64,000 nucleotides of DNA from JACKOB01 sp024234575. Its GTDB lineage: Bacteria; Pseudomonadota; Gammaproteobacteria; Pseudomonadales; Oleiphilaceae. Below the pieces are notes generated by a model that ran no database searches, was not told where the DNA came from, and saw nothing but the letters and a program-made list of their open reading frames with translations. The stretch's first letter is position 1. Each line of letters starts with the position of its first letter. Both the position numbers and the translations under genes were made by a program. Positions 25,961-35,586 of this stretch are shown one piece after another. The stretch spans positions 62,001-126,000 of the forward strand of contig JBPJFZ010000006.1 in NCBI GenBank assembly GCA_051208035.1, given 5' to 3'.

Positions 25961-28060
25961 ATGCTTATCAAAAAAAGACACATTGCTTTCGCACTGACAT
26001 GTGCGCTGGGCATAACCTACAACGTGAATGCTGCCGGAGGTGGTGGTGTTGTCACAAGTGATCCTAGCAAGCACTTTGATGCAAAAGGCAAATTGCCATC
26101 AAAATTCACAATTGAGCTACAAAATGGACTACGAAAAAGCTTACCTTTTGATGATAAGCGGGATTTTGAAGAAGCAAAGAAAGGCTTTATTGCTGCACCA
26201 AAATACAAACAAATTATGGCCGATGCAGGCAACGTTGCCTGGGACATGGGTAGTTATGAGTGGCTGTTAGAAGAAGGGAAAAACTTCGATAGCATACACC
26301 CATCCTTACAGCGTCAAGCTATTCTAAATATGGCGTATGGCTTGTATGAAGTTCTGCCGGGCAAAATCTACCAGGTACGTGGTTATGATCTCGCCAATAT
26401 CAGCTTTATCAAAGGAGATACCGGCTGGATTATTTTTGACCCTTTAACAGCGAAAGAAACCGCCGCTGCCGCGCTAAAATTTGTTAACGAACAGCTAGGT
26501 GAGCGCCCAGTGGTTGCCGTTATTTACTCTCACTCTCATGGCGATCACTTTGGTGGTGTCCGCGGCGTTGTAGATGAAGCGGATGTTAAAAGCGGAAAAG
26601 TTAAAATTATTGCCCCGGAAGGATTTATGCATCACGCCGTTGCTGAAAATGTAATGGCGGGTAACGCAATGACTCGACGTATGTTTTTCCAATATGGTGT
26701 GTTGCTGCCTCGCAGTCCATTTGGACACGTAGATCAGTCAATCGGTAAAAACACCGCTGCGGGAAATCTTGGTCTAATTGCACCGAATGTCATCATCAAA
26801 GAAGATTTTGAAAACATGACGGTCGATGGAATAAAAATGGTTTTCCAAAATACACCGGGTACTGAAGCTCCAGCCGAAATGAACACATGGTTCCCCGACA
26901 TGAAAGCCTTTTGGGCTGCCGAAAATATCACTGGCACCATTCACAACATCTATACATTAAGAGGAGCATTAGTTAGAGATGCATTGGAGTGGTCCAAACA
27001 AATCAACCTGGCACTTTATAAATTTGGCCAGGAAGCGGAGGTCATGTTTGCCTCCCATAGCTGGCCACGCTGGGGCAATGATCGCATACAAGAAGTTATG
27101 CGTACTCAGCGGGATACCTACGCGCACTTAAACAATCAGGTCCTGCATTTGGCAAACCAAGGCGTAACGATCAACCAGATTCACAATGTTTACAAGCTAC
27201 CAACCAGCTTACAAAATCAGTGGTCAGCGCATAGCTACCATGGATCGGAAGAACACAATAGTCGAGCCGTTGTAAATCGCTATCTCGGTTACTGGGACGC
27301 AAACCCGGCAACCTTAATCCCATTATCGCCGGAAGATTCAGCACCGTTGTATGTTGAGATGATGGGCGGGTCAGATAAAATTATTGCCAAAGGTAAGGAG
27401 CTATACAACCAGGGTAAATATCTGCATGCAACAGAGATTCTTAATAAACTGGTTTATGCTGAGCCAAAGAACCAAACGGCAAAAGATTTGTTAGCAGATG
27501 TTTATGAACAAATCGGCTACCAAAAAGAAAGTCCCAGCGTTCGAAACAGTTTTCTTGCAGCTGCGTATGAATTACGTCATGGGATGCCTTCTGGTGCCTC
27601 TCCTAAAGCATCAGGACCAGATGTCATTCGTGGCATGTCAACAGGGCTATGGCTTGACTTTCTCGGTGTTCGCCTGGACGTCAGCAAGGCAGAAGGAAAG
27701 CACTTTACCATCAACTTTGTTACACCCGACAACGATGAAAAGTATCTGGTCGAGTTGAGTAACTCGGCGTTAACCAATATTTCTGGAGTGCAATCGCCTA
27801 ATGCAGATCTGACCATCACGATGAATCGATCCGAACTCAACGATGTCATGATGGGTAAAGTTACTTTTGACGATAAAATTAAGGCAGGAAAAGCTGTACT
27901 TAAAGGAAGCCGCACTCCTTTTGACGAACTTAAAGGAATGTTAAGCACCTTCACGATGGCATTCGAATTACTGCCCGGAACGCTTCCTGACTCAAAGACA
28001 ACCGAGTCTAAAGAGCACCCCTTCAAGCAGGACTCACCAGCCGACTCATCAGGTGGTTGA
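25961..28060 (+). CDS. exported alkylsulfatase (SdsA1/BDS1-like, metallo-beta-lactamase fold)
   Basis: A 699-residue enzyme predicted to hydrolyse primary alkyl sulfates such as dodecyl sulfate to alcohol and sulfate. A signal peptide (1-24, cut after VNA) is followed by the metallo-beta-lactamase catalytic domain with HSHGDH (His191, His193, Asp195, His196) for two zinc ions, an alkylsulfatase dimerisation domain (about 410-545) and a C-terminal SCP2-like domain (about 555-670) for hydrophobic substrate. Length and order fit SdsA1. AGGGGA lies 10 bases before the ATG and a good terminator follows. Likely used for sulfate or carbon scavenging. Confidence 0.95.
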   Translation: MLIKKRHIAFALTCALGITYNVNAAGGGGVVTSDPSKHFDAKGKLPSKFTIELQNGLRKSLPFDDKRDFEEAKKGFIAAPKYKQIMADAGNVAWDMGSYEWLLEEGKNFDSIHPSLQRQAILNMAYGLYEVLPGKIYQVRGYDLANISFIKGDTGWIIFDPLTAKETAAAALKFVNEQLGERPVVAVIYSHSHGDHFGGVRGVVDEADVKSGKVKIIAPEGFMHHAVAENVMAGNAMTRRMFFQYGVLLPRSPFGHVDQSIGKNTAAGNLGLIAPNVIIKEDFENMTVDGIKMVFQNTPGTEAPAEMNTWFPDMKAFWAAENITGTIHNIYTLRGALVRDALEWSKQINLALYKFGQEAEVMFASHSWPRWGNDRIQEVMRTQRDTYAHLNNQVLHLANQGVTINQIHNVYKLPTSLQNQWSAHSYHGSEEHNSRAVVNRYLGYWDANPATLIPLSPEDSAPLYVEMMGGSDKIIAKGKELYNQGKYLHATEILNKLVYAEPKNQTAKDLLADVYEQIGYQKESPSVRNSFLAAAYELRHGMPSGASPKASGPDVIRGMSTGLWLDFLGVRLDVSKAEGKHFTINFVTPDNDEKYLVELSNSALTNISGVQSPNADLTITMNRSELNDVMMGKVTFDDKIKAGKAVLKGSRTPFDELKGMLSTFTMAFELLPGTLPDSKTTESKEHPFKQDSPADSSGG

Positions 28061-28106
28061 ATCAATAACTATTGACCGCATGTAATAATAAGGTCTACTT
28101 TCTGCA

Positions 28107-28139
28107 GCGGAGGGCAACGTACCTCCGCTCAGTTTTTTT
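28107..28139 (+). terminator. rho-independent terminator of the alkylsulfatase gene
   Basis: GCGGAGG pairs exactly with CCTCCGC around an 8-base loop, then TCAG and seven T. It is 46 bases after the stop codon. The remainder of the 304-base gap to 28364 shows only AT-rich promoter-like DNA. Confidence 0.9.
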
Positions 28140-28364
28140 GCACAACTCACTTTCTTAATATTTGACAAATATCGCTGCCACTTGCCACGCTTAAATCAGG
28201 CGTTAAATTATTTTCCCATCCTACTTTGTAACCCTTGCATTCCCTTCTATGCTCACGTACAAAAGTGCTTTAAGCAACACCGTTGATATAAGATTTTATA
28301 AAAGCACAATCTCAGTGAATTTTAGCCGTCTCTTACCCCCACATATTAAGGATTTATAACTTTT

Positions 28365-29345
28365 ATGGCCCAACTTAAAATCGGTGCTTTCGAACTCCAC
28401 CCATTCGACCTTGCTGCAAAAGATGAGATGGAAAGTTACCTGGCGCGTCTCGATCTCGAAACCAGTGACTACACTTTTGCCGCCAACTATATCTGGCTTA
28501 GTCACGTGAGCGGTTTTTACGCCATCATTGAGGATACCTTCTGCTTTTTCATGCTCGCCGGTGGCGATATCTCGATGGTACTGCCCCCGCTTGGCCGCAA
28601 AGAGGACTGCTATAAAGCCATGCAGGTTTGCTTCGACCTGATGAATAGCAATAACAAGTCAAAATACCACTCGAAAATCGACTACGTTGATGAGCAAATG
28701 CTAGAAGGGTTCGTTAACCTTCTGGAAGGCAACAGCGATATTTTCGAAATGCTTGAGCATTATCTGGTAGAGCGGCAATTAGTCGATTACGTCTACGAAA
28801 CAGACGCCTTAATCGACCTGAAAGGTAACGATTACCAAAACAAGCGCAATGAGATCAACAAGTTCAAGCGCGCGCACCCCAATTATCGAACCGAAGTGCT
28901 GGATATAGAAAAGCACAGTGCAGGCATACAGCGCCTGTTTCATAAGTGGGTAGCTGACCGCATGAAGTTTATGCCGAATGAAAAAGCCGATGCCTTTATG
29001 GATGGTATTTACTTCGAACGACTGGCACTGGAAAAAATCATTAAAGATTACGCTGCGTTAAGCCTCATTGGTCTGGTGATTTATATCGACGATGAAATTA
29101 AAGGCTTTACTGTGGGCGAGCGCATCAACGCGACTACCGCTTCGATCATTATCGAAAAAACCGACTTTGAAGTGCTTGGCTGTGCGCAGTTTATCTTTCG
29201 GGAATTCAGTAAGCAGTTGAAGGAAACCTACCAATCACAATATATCAACGTTGGTGATGACATGGGGTTCGAGAATTTGAAGAAAGTGAAAATGAGCTAT
29301 CGCCCCTGCAAACTCATTCCTAAATACACGATCTACCAAAAGTAA
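28365..29345 (+). CDS. DUF2156-family protein (phosphatidylglycerol lysyltransferase-like domain)
   Basis: A 326-residue soluble protein matching the DUF2156 / LPG synthetase C-terminal family, a double-GNAT fold. Recognisable parts are HPFDLAAKDEMESYL at the start, YQNKRNEINKFKRAHP in the middle, and the closing NVGDDMGFENLKKVKMSYRP. There is no flippase-type membrane domain, so it is not a full MprF; members of this stand-alone group have no firmly assigned substrate. AAGGA lies about 13 bases before the ATG. Monocistronic, with a stem-loop after it. Confidence 0.9.
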   Translation: MAQLKIGAFELHPFDLAAKDEMESYLARLDLETSDYTFAANYIWLSHVSGFYAIIEDTFCFFMLAGGDISMVLPPLGRKEDCYKAMQVCFDLMNSNNKSKYHSKIDYVDEQMLEGFVNLLEGNSDIFEMLEHYLVERQLVDYVYETDALIDLKGNDYQNKRNEINKFKRAHPNYRTEVLDIEKHSAGIQRLFHKWVADRMKFMPNEKADAFMDGIYFERLALEKIIKDYAALSLIGLVIYIDDEIKGFTVGERINATTASIIIEKTDFEVLGCAQFIFREFSKQLKETYQSQYINVGDDMGFENLKKVKMSYRPCKLIPKYTIYQK

Positions 29346-29368
29346 GGTTTCGTTCTTAAAAGAGTAAA

Positions 29369-29406
29369 GCAGAAGGCTCCATGTTCGTTAACATGACACC
29401 TTCTGC
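29369..29406 (+). terminator. long stem-loop after the DUF2156 gene
   Basis: GCAGAAGG pairs with CCTTCTGC and, inside it, CATGTT with AACATG around CGTT, separated by a small internal bulge. It lies 24 bases after the stop codon. The following tract is only partly T-rich. The rest of the gap to 29677 holds the GTACA dyad listed separately. Confidence 0.6.
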
Positions 29407-29618
29407 AGCTTATTATTATCCATGAACATAGGAACGACATTCTTAGCACCATCGCTTCATAGCCGCCCCCTCCTGATGACGTCCGATCATTTATGCTTCC
29501 CCGCTCCCCATTTTGCACTTGACATTAGTTCACAATTCACAGGCCTGATTCTTCAAAAACTGTGATTCTCTTAGTCCCCTATCCCCCTTTTGGGTGAGGT
29601 GCAACAGCAACTCTAATA

Positions 29619-29630
29619 GTACATTTGTAC
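29619..29630. promoter_or_regulatory. GTACA-TT-TGTAC dyad upstream of DUF6160-like gene
   Basis: A perfect 12-base inverted repeat 48 bases before the start at 29678, in a position overlapping the probable promoter. A regulator cannot be named. Confidence 0.3.
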
Positions 29631-29677
29631 ATATATTATTTTTGCTGTGTTTTACCTTTTACAAGGAATCTAAGGGT

Positions 29678-30967
29678 ATGTTGTTCTCCTCTAAATCCGT
29701 TGTAGCTTCATCGCTAATTATCGCTAGTTTCGGCTGTCATGCAGAGCTACAAGCACTGGGCGATTCTGAGTTATCCAATGTCACGGGCCAGGCATATATC
29801 TCTATTGATCAGCAAAGCCACCCGGTAGAGTCGAGCATAAACTACACAAGAATAAACCTGGGGATGAAAATAGAGACTCAGGTCACCGCTGAAAATTTTG
29901 AGCTTGGAACCTATCACCGCTGGGAAAAACACCCAACCAATCCAAGCCTGAACGGCACAGCCTGCAACACCTGCAATGGCACCGAAGAAGGTCTGGAAAG
30001 GAATAGCTCAGACTTGAAAGCAGAGAATTTCGCGCTTGGCTATATCCAAAGTGACGCCTACTCAAACAAGTACAAGTCTGTACCCATGGTTGCCAAAGGC
30101 TTTGACTCTCGTGGTCGCCCCATTAAGTACAACAATGGTGAAATTGTTCCTTTTGAAATTAATGACCCTTTCTTCGAGTTTGCAATTGACGATGCCACCA
30201 AAGAAATTATCGGTATGCGTATCGGATTTGGGGATTCAAAGGGCATACTGTCCGGTAATATTCTGTCGTTGACGGGTGCTGTTGATGTCAACATCAGAGA
30301 TGGCGTAGACGGCCTGTCTGAGGCGAGAAAGAAACAAGATGGTAACCTCCTTGAATCTGCTTTGACTTTGTTAACGCCGCTATTAGTGAAGGATGGTGAC
30401 CTGAGCGCTCAGGCTTCTCTGGTTGATGAAAAAGGCGATGCGGATCCAGTTCGATCAAGCTATATCGGAATGGAGAATGGTACAGAGTTTAAGATCGAAG
30501 GCGCCGACTTCCTGGCAGCTGGAGTAGTGCCAATGCTGTCAGATTTTGGCCTGATCGGCAGTGATTCACGGTCAGAAAAAGTAAGCTCATTTGGCTGTGG
30601 GCTGTTCAACCTGCTCTCTTGCTACAACATTTATATCGAGTCAGACAATTGCGTGATGTTGGGTATTCCAACGTGTTTCCCATTAACAAGCTTTCAGAGC
30701 ATGCCAGTGGGTAAAGTTGAAGAAATCAACGGTCGTCAATATATTACCGACACCGCATCCGGGCTCTTTCTGTCATTTCAAAACAAAGATCTTGACTGGT
30801 CAACAGGCAAAGCTGGGTCACAAGCCATGGAAAGTTTCGTGCGGGCATCAGCAGGTGCTTTCTTGAACCTACCCACAGGGGCTGTGCAAGTAAATCTAAG
30901 TGAAGTGTATAACGGTATTTCCGGTGTCAGACGTGAGTATATAGATCGAGGCGTTGGTTTGTTCTAA
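29678..30967 (+). CDS. exported DUF6160-like surface protein
   Basis: A 429-residue exported protein. After a signal peptide (about 1-21, cut near CHA) comes LGDSELSNVTGQA, the hallmark opening of the DUF6160/FilA-like exported proteins of gammaproteobacteria, some of which are encoded with pilus genes. The rest is beta-rich, with pairs of cysteines (CNTC; GCGLFNLLSC; CVMLGIPTC). No pilus or usher gene is near. ATG 29678 has AAGGAA and AAGGG upstream and gives a proper signal peptide; a frame extension to 29594 would spoil it. Confidence 0.78.
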   Translation: MLFSSKSVVASSLIIASFGCHAELQALGDSELSNVTGQAYISIDQQSHPVESSINYTRINLGMKIETQVTAENFELGTYHRWEKHPTNPSLNGTACNTCNGTEEGLERNSSDLKAENFALGYIQSDAYSNKYKSVPMVAKGFDSRGRPIKYNNGEIVPFEINDPFFEFAIDDATKEIIGMRIGFGDSKGILSGNILSLTGAVDVNIRDGVDGLSEARKKQDGNLLESALTLLTPLLVKDGDLSAQASLVDEKGDADPVRSSYIGMENGTEFKIEGADFLAAGVVPMLSDFGLIGSDSRSEKVSSFGCGLFNLLSCYNIYIESDNCVMLGIPTCFPLTSFQSMPVGKVEEINGRQYITDTASGLFLSFQNKDLDWSTGKAGSQAMESFVRASAGAFLNLPTGAVQVNLSEVYNGISGVRREYIDRGVGLF

Positions 30968-31077
30968 CCGTTGCGTTTTCAGGCAACACGATAAGCATTA
31001 AGGTAGAGGTTTCAGTTCACGTTTTGCGACCAGTTTGATACTCTCCGTTTTTGATATTTTCAGGGTAGTAAATCAGA

Positions 31078-32526
31078 ATGGAAACCTTCCTTTGGCATGA
31101 CTATGAAACGTTTGGCGCCAACCCGGCGGTTGACCGGCCAAGCCAGTTTGCAGCGATCAGAACCGACTTTGATCTAAACATCATTGGCGAGCCGATTCAG
31201 CTTTACTGTAAACCTTCAGATGACTACCTGCCGCAACCTGAGGCTTGTCTTATCACCGGCATTACACCTCAGGATGCTGACAGAGACGGCTATATCGAAG
31301 CGGACTTCATCCGACTTATCAACGACGAGTTATCTATCCCCCTCACCTGCACCGCAGGCTACAACAGCATACGGTTTGACGATGAAGTTACCCGGCATTT
31401 GTTGTACCGCAACTTTTATGATCCCTACGCCCGGGAATGGCAAAATGGTAATTCACGTTGGGACATTATTGATCTTGTTCGACTGGTTTATGCGGTACGA
31501 CCAGAAAGCTTAACCTGGCCAACAAGAGAAGATGGCCAGGTGAGTTTCAGGCTTGAAGAACTTACCGCATGCAACGGCATAGCCCACGAGTCCGCACACG
31601 ATGCCATGAGTGATGTGTACGCGACTATCGCATTGGCCAAGCTTATCAAAACCCGCTGCCCGGACCTTTATACCCACGCGCTCTCATTACGCGACAAACG
31701 TTTCGTGAAATCATTGTTTGATACTTCATCGTTTAAACCTGTCTTTCATATTTCTTCCATGTACCCGGCAAGTTTGGGCTGCTGCGCTGTCGTCGCACCT
31801 TTGGCAGAACACCCTGTTAATAAAAATGGTGTCATCGTCTTTGACCTTCGCCACAATCCGGATGAACTCATCAGTTTATCCGTTGACGAAATAAAAAGGC
31901 GCATCTTCACCCCCGCGAAGGATCTGGGTGAAGATGAACAACGGCTGGCGTTAAAAGTTGTCCATACCAACAAGTGCCCCATCGTTACGCCTATGGCATT
32001 AACGACCGAAATAGCCCCGGAGTACCGGCAAAAACATGAACTGATCGGCGATGTATTAAGAGAAAACTTAGCAAAGCTAAAGGCCGTGCCGGACATTGGT
32101 AAAAAGATCAGCCAGGTATTTATGGGTGAGCGGCATAATCTGAGCGAACCCACCGACCCGGAACAGATGTTATATTCTGGCGGTTTTTTTGGGCATAACG
32201 ACAAAACAATCATGTCCAAAATCACCACATTAGACAAAAGCGAACTGCAATACTTCGAAGCCACGTTTAGCGATGAGCGACTGCCGGAGCTGTTCTTTCG
32301 ATATAAAGCCCGCAATTACCCAGACCTGCTCACCGAGGAAGAACATGAGCAATGGGAAAGCTATCGAACCCAACGCCTGCACCAGGGGGATAGCTGGCGA
32401 TTGTCACTGCAAAAATACGCCGAAGAACTTACCCGTTTAGCCAAAGAGCACGAGGGCGACAACCGGGCGCAGATTATTTTGGAAGATTTGAAGTTATATG
32501 CCGAATCTATCATGCCGTATGGCTGA
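31078..32526 (+). CDS. sbcB: exodeoxyribonuclease I
   Basis: A 482-residue 3'-to-5' single-strand DNA exonuclease (ExoI), the normal length. The DEDDh catalytic residues are visible: Asp and Glu in WHDYETFG near residue 8, Asp in GYNSIRFDDE, and His/Asp in HDAMSDVY near residue 182. The SH3-like and helical C-terminal domains that grip the DNA and SSB tail follow. It works in recombination and mismatch repair. Monocistronic. Confidence 0.97.
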   Translation: METFLWHDYETFGANPAVDRPSQFAAIRTDFDLNIIGEPIQLYCKPSDDYLPQPEACLITGITPQDADRDGYIEADFIRLINDELSIPLTCTAGYNSIRFDDEVTRHLLYRNFYDPYAREWQNGNSRWDIIDLVRLVYAVRPESLTWPTREDGQVSFRLEELTACNGIAHESAHDAMSDVYATIALAKLIKTRCPDLYTHALSLRDKRFVKSLFDTSSFKPVFHISSMYPASLGCCAVVAPLAEHPVNKNGVIVFDLRHNPDELISLSVDEIKRRIFTPAKDLGEDEQRLALKVVHTNKCPIVTPMALTTEIAPEYRQKHELIGDVLRENLAKLKAVPDIGKKISQVFMGERHNLSEPTDPEQMLYSGGFFGHNDKTIMSKITTLDKSELQYFEATFSDERLPELFFRYKARNYPDLLTEEEHEQWESYRTQRLHQGDSWRLSLQKYAEELTRLAKEHEGDNRAQIILEDLKLYAESIMPYG

Positions 32527-32609
32527 CGCCCGGTTGCATCAGCCATACAGTTAAAGAAGCATATACCAACAACTCAGGTTAAAAAACTTCGTTAACCAAT
32601 TGGTGCTCT

Positions 32610-33845
32610 TTAATCGTGCAGTCTGAAGCGCTTCCGATAATTGTCTGGTAATACCGGGCAAAGCATGTCTGGCGCTGCCATAAAACGATGTCGGTGGCGT
32701 CCAACAAACTGATAGGTCTTATTTCTAAAACTTCTGGGAATTAATCGCAATAACGCTGCGGTTACGCGCCAGAATCCTCCCAGAATTTCCAGTATTTTTA
32801 TTACCGCATCAGACTCCAGGTAGATAACCGGGCCAACTTGTAAAATGATACTGTCGCTCTTCAGCTGCACACCCAACTTGCGCAATTCACTTTTACTAAA
32901 CTCGCTTTGCTGGGGGCTATAAGTAAACAGCCCCTGTTTATCTTCTTCCAAGATAAATTTGGGAAGACCATGACAAAAGCCGCAATCACCATCGTAATGC
33001 AAAACAGGTGAGCCCTGCTCTCTATACGACTTACCCGAAAACCACCGGCTATCAAAAGTCAGTAAATGAAACAGCAACATGGGTATCGTCAAATCAGCGA
33101 AGTCCAGAAAAATCAAGAATCCAAATTGTACGGCCAACATCGCAGACCACAGCCATGGCCTTAGACTTTTAAATAGTGCCAAAGGGGCAAACAGTAACTC
33201 TACATACAAAACAAACCAGGTCAGTAACGCTAACAACCCAGAGGGTAATGACAGCATTAAACTATTTAGGGCGTGATCTCTCGCCAAAGGGTTGTTAAGA
33301 ACAATTTCAACGGTCTCGCCATGAAACCAAGATGGGCTGAGCAATTTGGTATAACCGCTATAGGAGTAGCTTAACGCCAAAACTATCCATGCTGCCCAAA
33401 AGATATGGCGTCGAAGTTCAGATTGTTTGTTATTGGGGGAATATATCTCGCCTGGGTTCAGTGTTGGCATCAAACCATGGGCTAGCAACATCCACCCCAG
33501 ATAAGGTAAGGCAGGATTGGCTATCAGAGGGTTGCGCGCAAACAAACAGGCGAGCACATACCATAACCAGAGAGCGGCAGGTTTATCGAACCTGCCTGTT
33601 AAGAGTAAACCGGAAGCCAAAATTGCTGACCCGACCAGGGCGTACACAAACAAGGGCGCGTCAGATACGGCAAGTAGATTGGGAACAATACCGAACAACG
33701 GGCTTAGGCTGGCGTTACCCAACATACCTTGCGATGAAAACAGCTCCACCACATATGGCATTAAATGCGCAAAATGTATCAACAAGTAGGCGCCCAATAA
33801 GCCTCGAAAGATACGATAGTGATTTGGGCTAAATTGATATCGCAT
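32610..33845 (-). CDS. HTTM membrane domain fused to DCC-type thiol-disulfide domain (DUF393)
   Basis: A 411-residue fusion. The first 270 residues have about seven to eight membrane helices with the HTTM (vitamin-K-carboxylase-like) pattern, including SYSYSGYTKL. Residues about 285-400 form the DCC domain with YDGDCGFCHG, whose CGFC is a redox-type pair. The reaction is unknown. AAGGAG lies 7 bases before ATG 33845, and that codon overlaps the stop of the upstream gene (TAATG), so translation is coupled. It is the last of three genes with a sterol-desaturase-family enzyme. Confidence 0.88.
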   Translation of the reverse strand: MRYQFSPNHYRIFRGLLGAYLLIHFAHLMPYVVELFSSQGMLGNASLSPLFGIVPNLLAVSDAPLFVYALVGSAILASGLLLTGRFDKPAALWLWYVLACLFARNPLIANPALPYLGWMLLAHGLMPTLNPGEIYSPNNKQSELRRHIFWAAWIVLALSYSYSGYTKLLSPSWFHGETVEIVLNNPLARDHALNSLMLSLPSGLLALLTWFVLYVELLFAPLALFKSLRPWLWSAMLAVQFGFLIFLDFADLTIPMLLFHLLTFDSRWFSGKSYREQGSPVLHYDGDCGFCHGLPKFILEEDKQGLFTYSPQQSEFSKSELRKLGVQLKSDSIILQVGPVIYLESDAVIKILEILGGFWRVTAALLRLIPRSFRNKTYQFVGRHRHRFMAAPDMLCPVLPDNYRKRFRLHD

Positions 33846-34381
33846 TAGCTTTTCTCCTTGCTGCAATTGATCTCAAACGCTAGTTGCCACGCTTTTCCAG
33901 ACAAGACTTTTTCTTGAGAAGATCGCGGAATAATTAAAATTTTTGGATGGCTTGTTGTTTTAACGGTGTTGTTGGTTAGTTCATGAATCAGATTGTTGTC
34001 ACCACAGAATGCATACTGACTGACACTTGCCAGCATCCCCCTGGTATGCTCGTTAGCGACCAACACGGGGCCGTATGAAATGGCAGCTCCGTAGGCATTG
34101 CGACGGTTATAAGGTCCATGCAGATACTTATAGACTTCTCTGGTAAGCATGAGGTGCTCAGATTGACCCGATTCATTCATCCATGACAACTGAAACTGCG
34201 GCGAAAAAGTTTCAAAGCCCTGCTGCGTGGTAAATACCTTCGGCGCCGGCGAGGCATGTGTCGCCAAACCTACCCCCTTAAGCGGTTCAAGCCCCAATAA
34301 ATCGCCAACCATCGTGAGACAACCTATCGAGACCAGAGAACAGGTAATGACGGTTGTTTTAATTGTTTGAACTGTTTTCAT
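33845..34381 (-). CDS. exported protein of unknown function in a hydroxylase-HTTM operon
   Basis: A 178-residue protein with one N-terminal hydrophobic segment (about 8-30), either a signal peptide or an anchor, and a mainly polar periplasmic part. QFQLSWMNESGQ and YGPVLVANEH stand out but I know no family. It overlaps the upstream gene by 23 bases and the downstream gene by one (TAATG), so it is firmly part of the three-gene operon. A subunit that links the membrane hydroxylase to the HTTM-DCC protein is possible (inference). Confidence 0.78.
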   Translation of the reverse strand: MKTVQTIKTTVITCSLVSIGCLTMVGDLLGLEPLKGVGLATHASPAPKVFTTQQGFETFSPQFQLSWMNESGQSEHLMLTREVYKYLHGPYNRRNAYGAAISYGPVLVANEHTRGMLASVSQYAFCGDNNLIHELTNNTVKTTSHPKILIIPRSSQEKVLSGKAWQLAFEINCSKEKS

Positions 34382-35114
34382 TGATAACCCCTTTTGCAGT
34401 ACGACGTAACCCAGGAAAAATTAACCCCATAAGATCAAGTTCTTTATCGCTAGAAAAACCACAGTCATTCACCTGATTTCTGGGGTTTTCGAACGTACCG
34501 AAAATCATGTCCCACAACGGTAAATCGCTGTAATTATTTTTGTGATAACCCTTTTGATGATGCACACAGTGGCTTTCTGGTCGCTGGATCAAGAATCCTA
34601 ACCAATAGGGAGTTTTGATATTCCAGTGGTAAAACAGCTCGGCAACGCCTGTCATCAGAAACGCCACAGAAATCGCTTCCGGGCTTAAACCAAATAATGT
34701 GATCAACAAAAAAGATGACAGAATGCTGTTTAGAATGATTTCTAACGGGTGCTTGTAGAAGCTTGTCAGCACTTCTAATCGTGCCGGGCTATGATGAACC
34801 TGATGCAGATACGTCCAAAGAATCGAACTCTCGTGCCTTGCCCGATGCCACCAGTAAAATACAAAGGTTATACCAACGTATCCTACTAACGCCCCATACA
34901 CCGTGCCGAGATTTGCCAGATCCAAGATCGTGTATTGTGCAAGAATAGGATCCCATGTGACTGCAGCAAGGAATACACATCCCGCCTGCACCAGGTTAAA
35001 ACCAATGGCCCTCGTATACCAGTACGCACGTTTAGGAAATAACCTGCCGGGAATCAGCCTCTCTACCACTAGCAGAATAAGCCCAAGCCCTAAAACGAAA
35101 AGAACGGTATGCAT
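34359..35114 (-). CDS. sterol desaturase / fatty acid hydroxylase family membrane enzyme
   Basis: A 251-residue di-iron membrane oxygenase. The histidine clusters are HRARHE near residue 90, HQVHHS near 104 and HCVHHQ near 182, the HxxxH / HxxHH / HxxHH set of the FA-hydroxylase superfamily, between four membrane segments. It should hydroxylate or desaturate a lipid; bacteria of this type rarely make sterols, so a fatty acyl or glycolipid substrate is more likely. It heads a three-gene operon and has two inverted repeats close upstream (35166-35209). Confidence 0.92.
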   Translation of the reverse strand: MHTVLFVLGLGLILLVVERLIPGRLFPKRAYWYTRAIGFNLVQAGCVFLAAVTWDPILAQYTILDLANLGTVYGALVGYVGITFVFYWWHRARHESSILWTYLHQVHHSPARLEVLTSFYKHPLEIILNSILSSFLLITLFGLSPEAISVAFLMTGVAELFYHWNIKTPYWLGFLIQRPESHCVHHQKGYHKNNYSDLPLWDMIFGTFENPRNQVNDCGFSSDKELDLMGLIFPGLRRTAKGVINENSSNN

Positions 35115-35165
35115 GATAAGTATGATCTCTTGTGAAGTGAAAGAGATCCTAAATGTGCGCGGCAG

Positions 35166-35209
35166 TTGTTAACAATGCTGCAATCTAAAGGATCAACATA
35201 CGATCCTTT
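35166..35209. promoter_or_regulatory. two inverted repeats upstream of the hydroxylase operon
   Basis: TTGTTAACAA (35166-35175) is a perfect 10-base palindrome, and AAAGGATC-N7-GATCCTTT (35187-35209) is a perfect inverted repeat. Both are 50-95 bases before the hydroxylase start and may be operators or, for the second, a hairpin. Beyond these the 472-base gap (35115-35586) contains no gene I can support. Confidence 0.4.
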
Positions 35210-35586
35210 GGGTAACGCTATGTTATACCGGCTTTGTGATGGCGTCGGCCGGCTGCACTGCTTGCAACAGCCTATCTCCACCCAGGATTTAAGCTTCCCC
35301 GCTTTTCTGTTGACTTAGGTTTTGTCGATACTCGCTTGGTGCAGCAACAGAATGAAAAAACACAGCAATAACTAGCTAGATTAGCCAAAAGAGCGCCTTT
35401 GCATACAATTGCCATAGTACAACAAGCTCTCAATTAGATGCCAAACGACAAGGCCAGCCGCTACTTTTACATCACCAACATTTGCATACACCTGTACGCT
35501 GAATACGTTGATCTCCTCCACCTATCCCAGTAGAATAAACAACCTACTGTGTAACACCGTTAACATTTTTACTTCCGGGACTTTTA

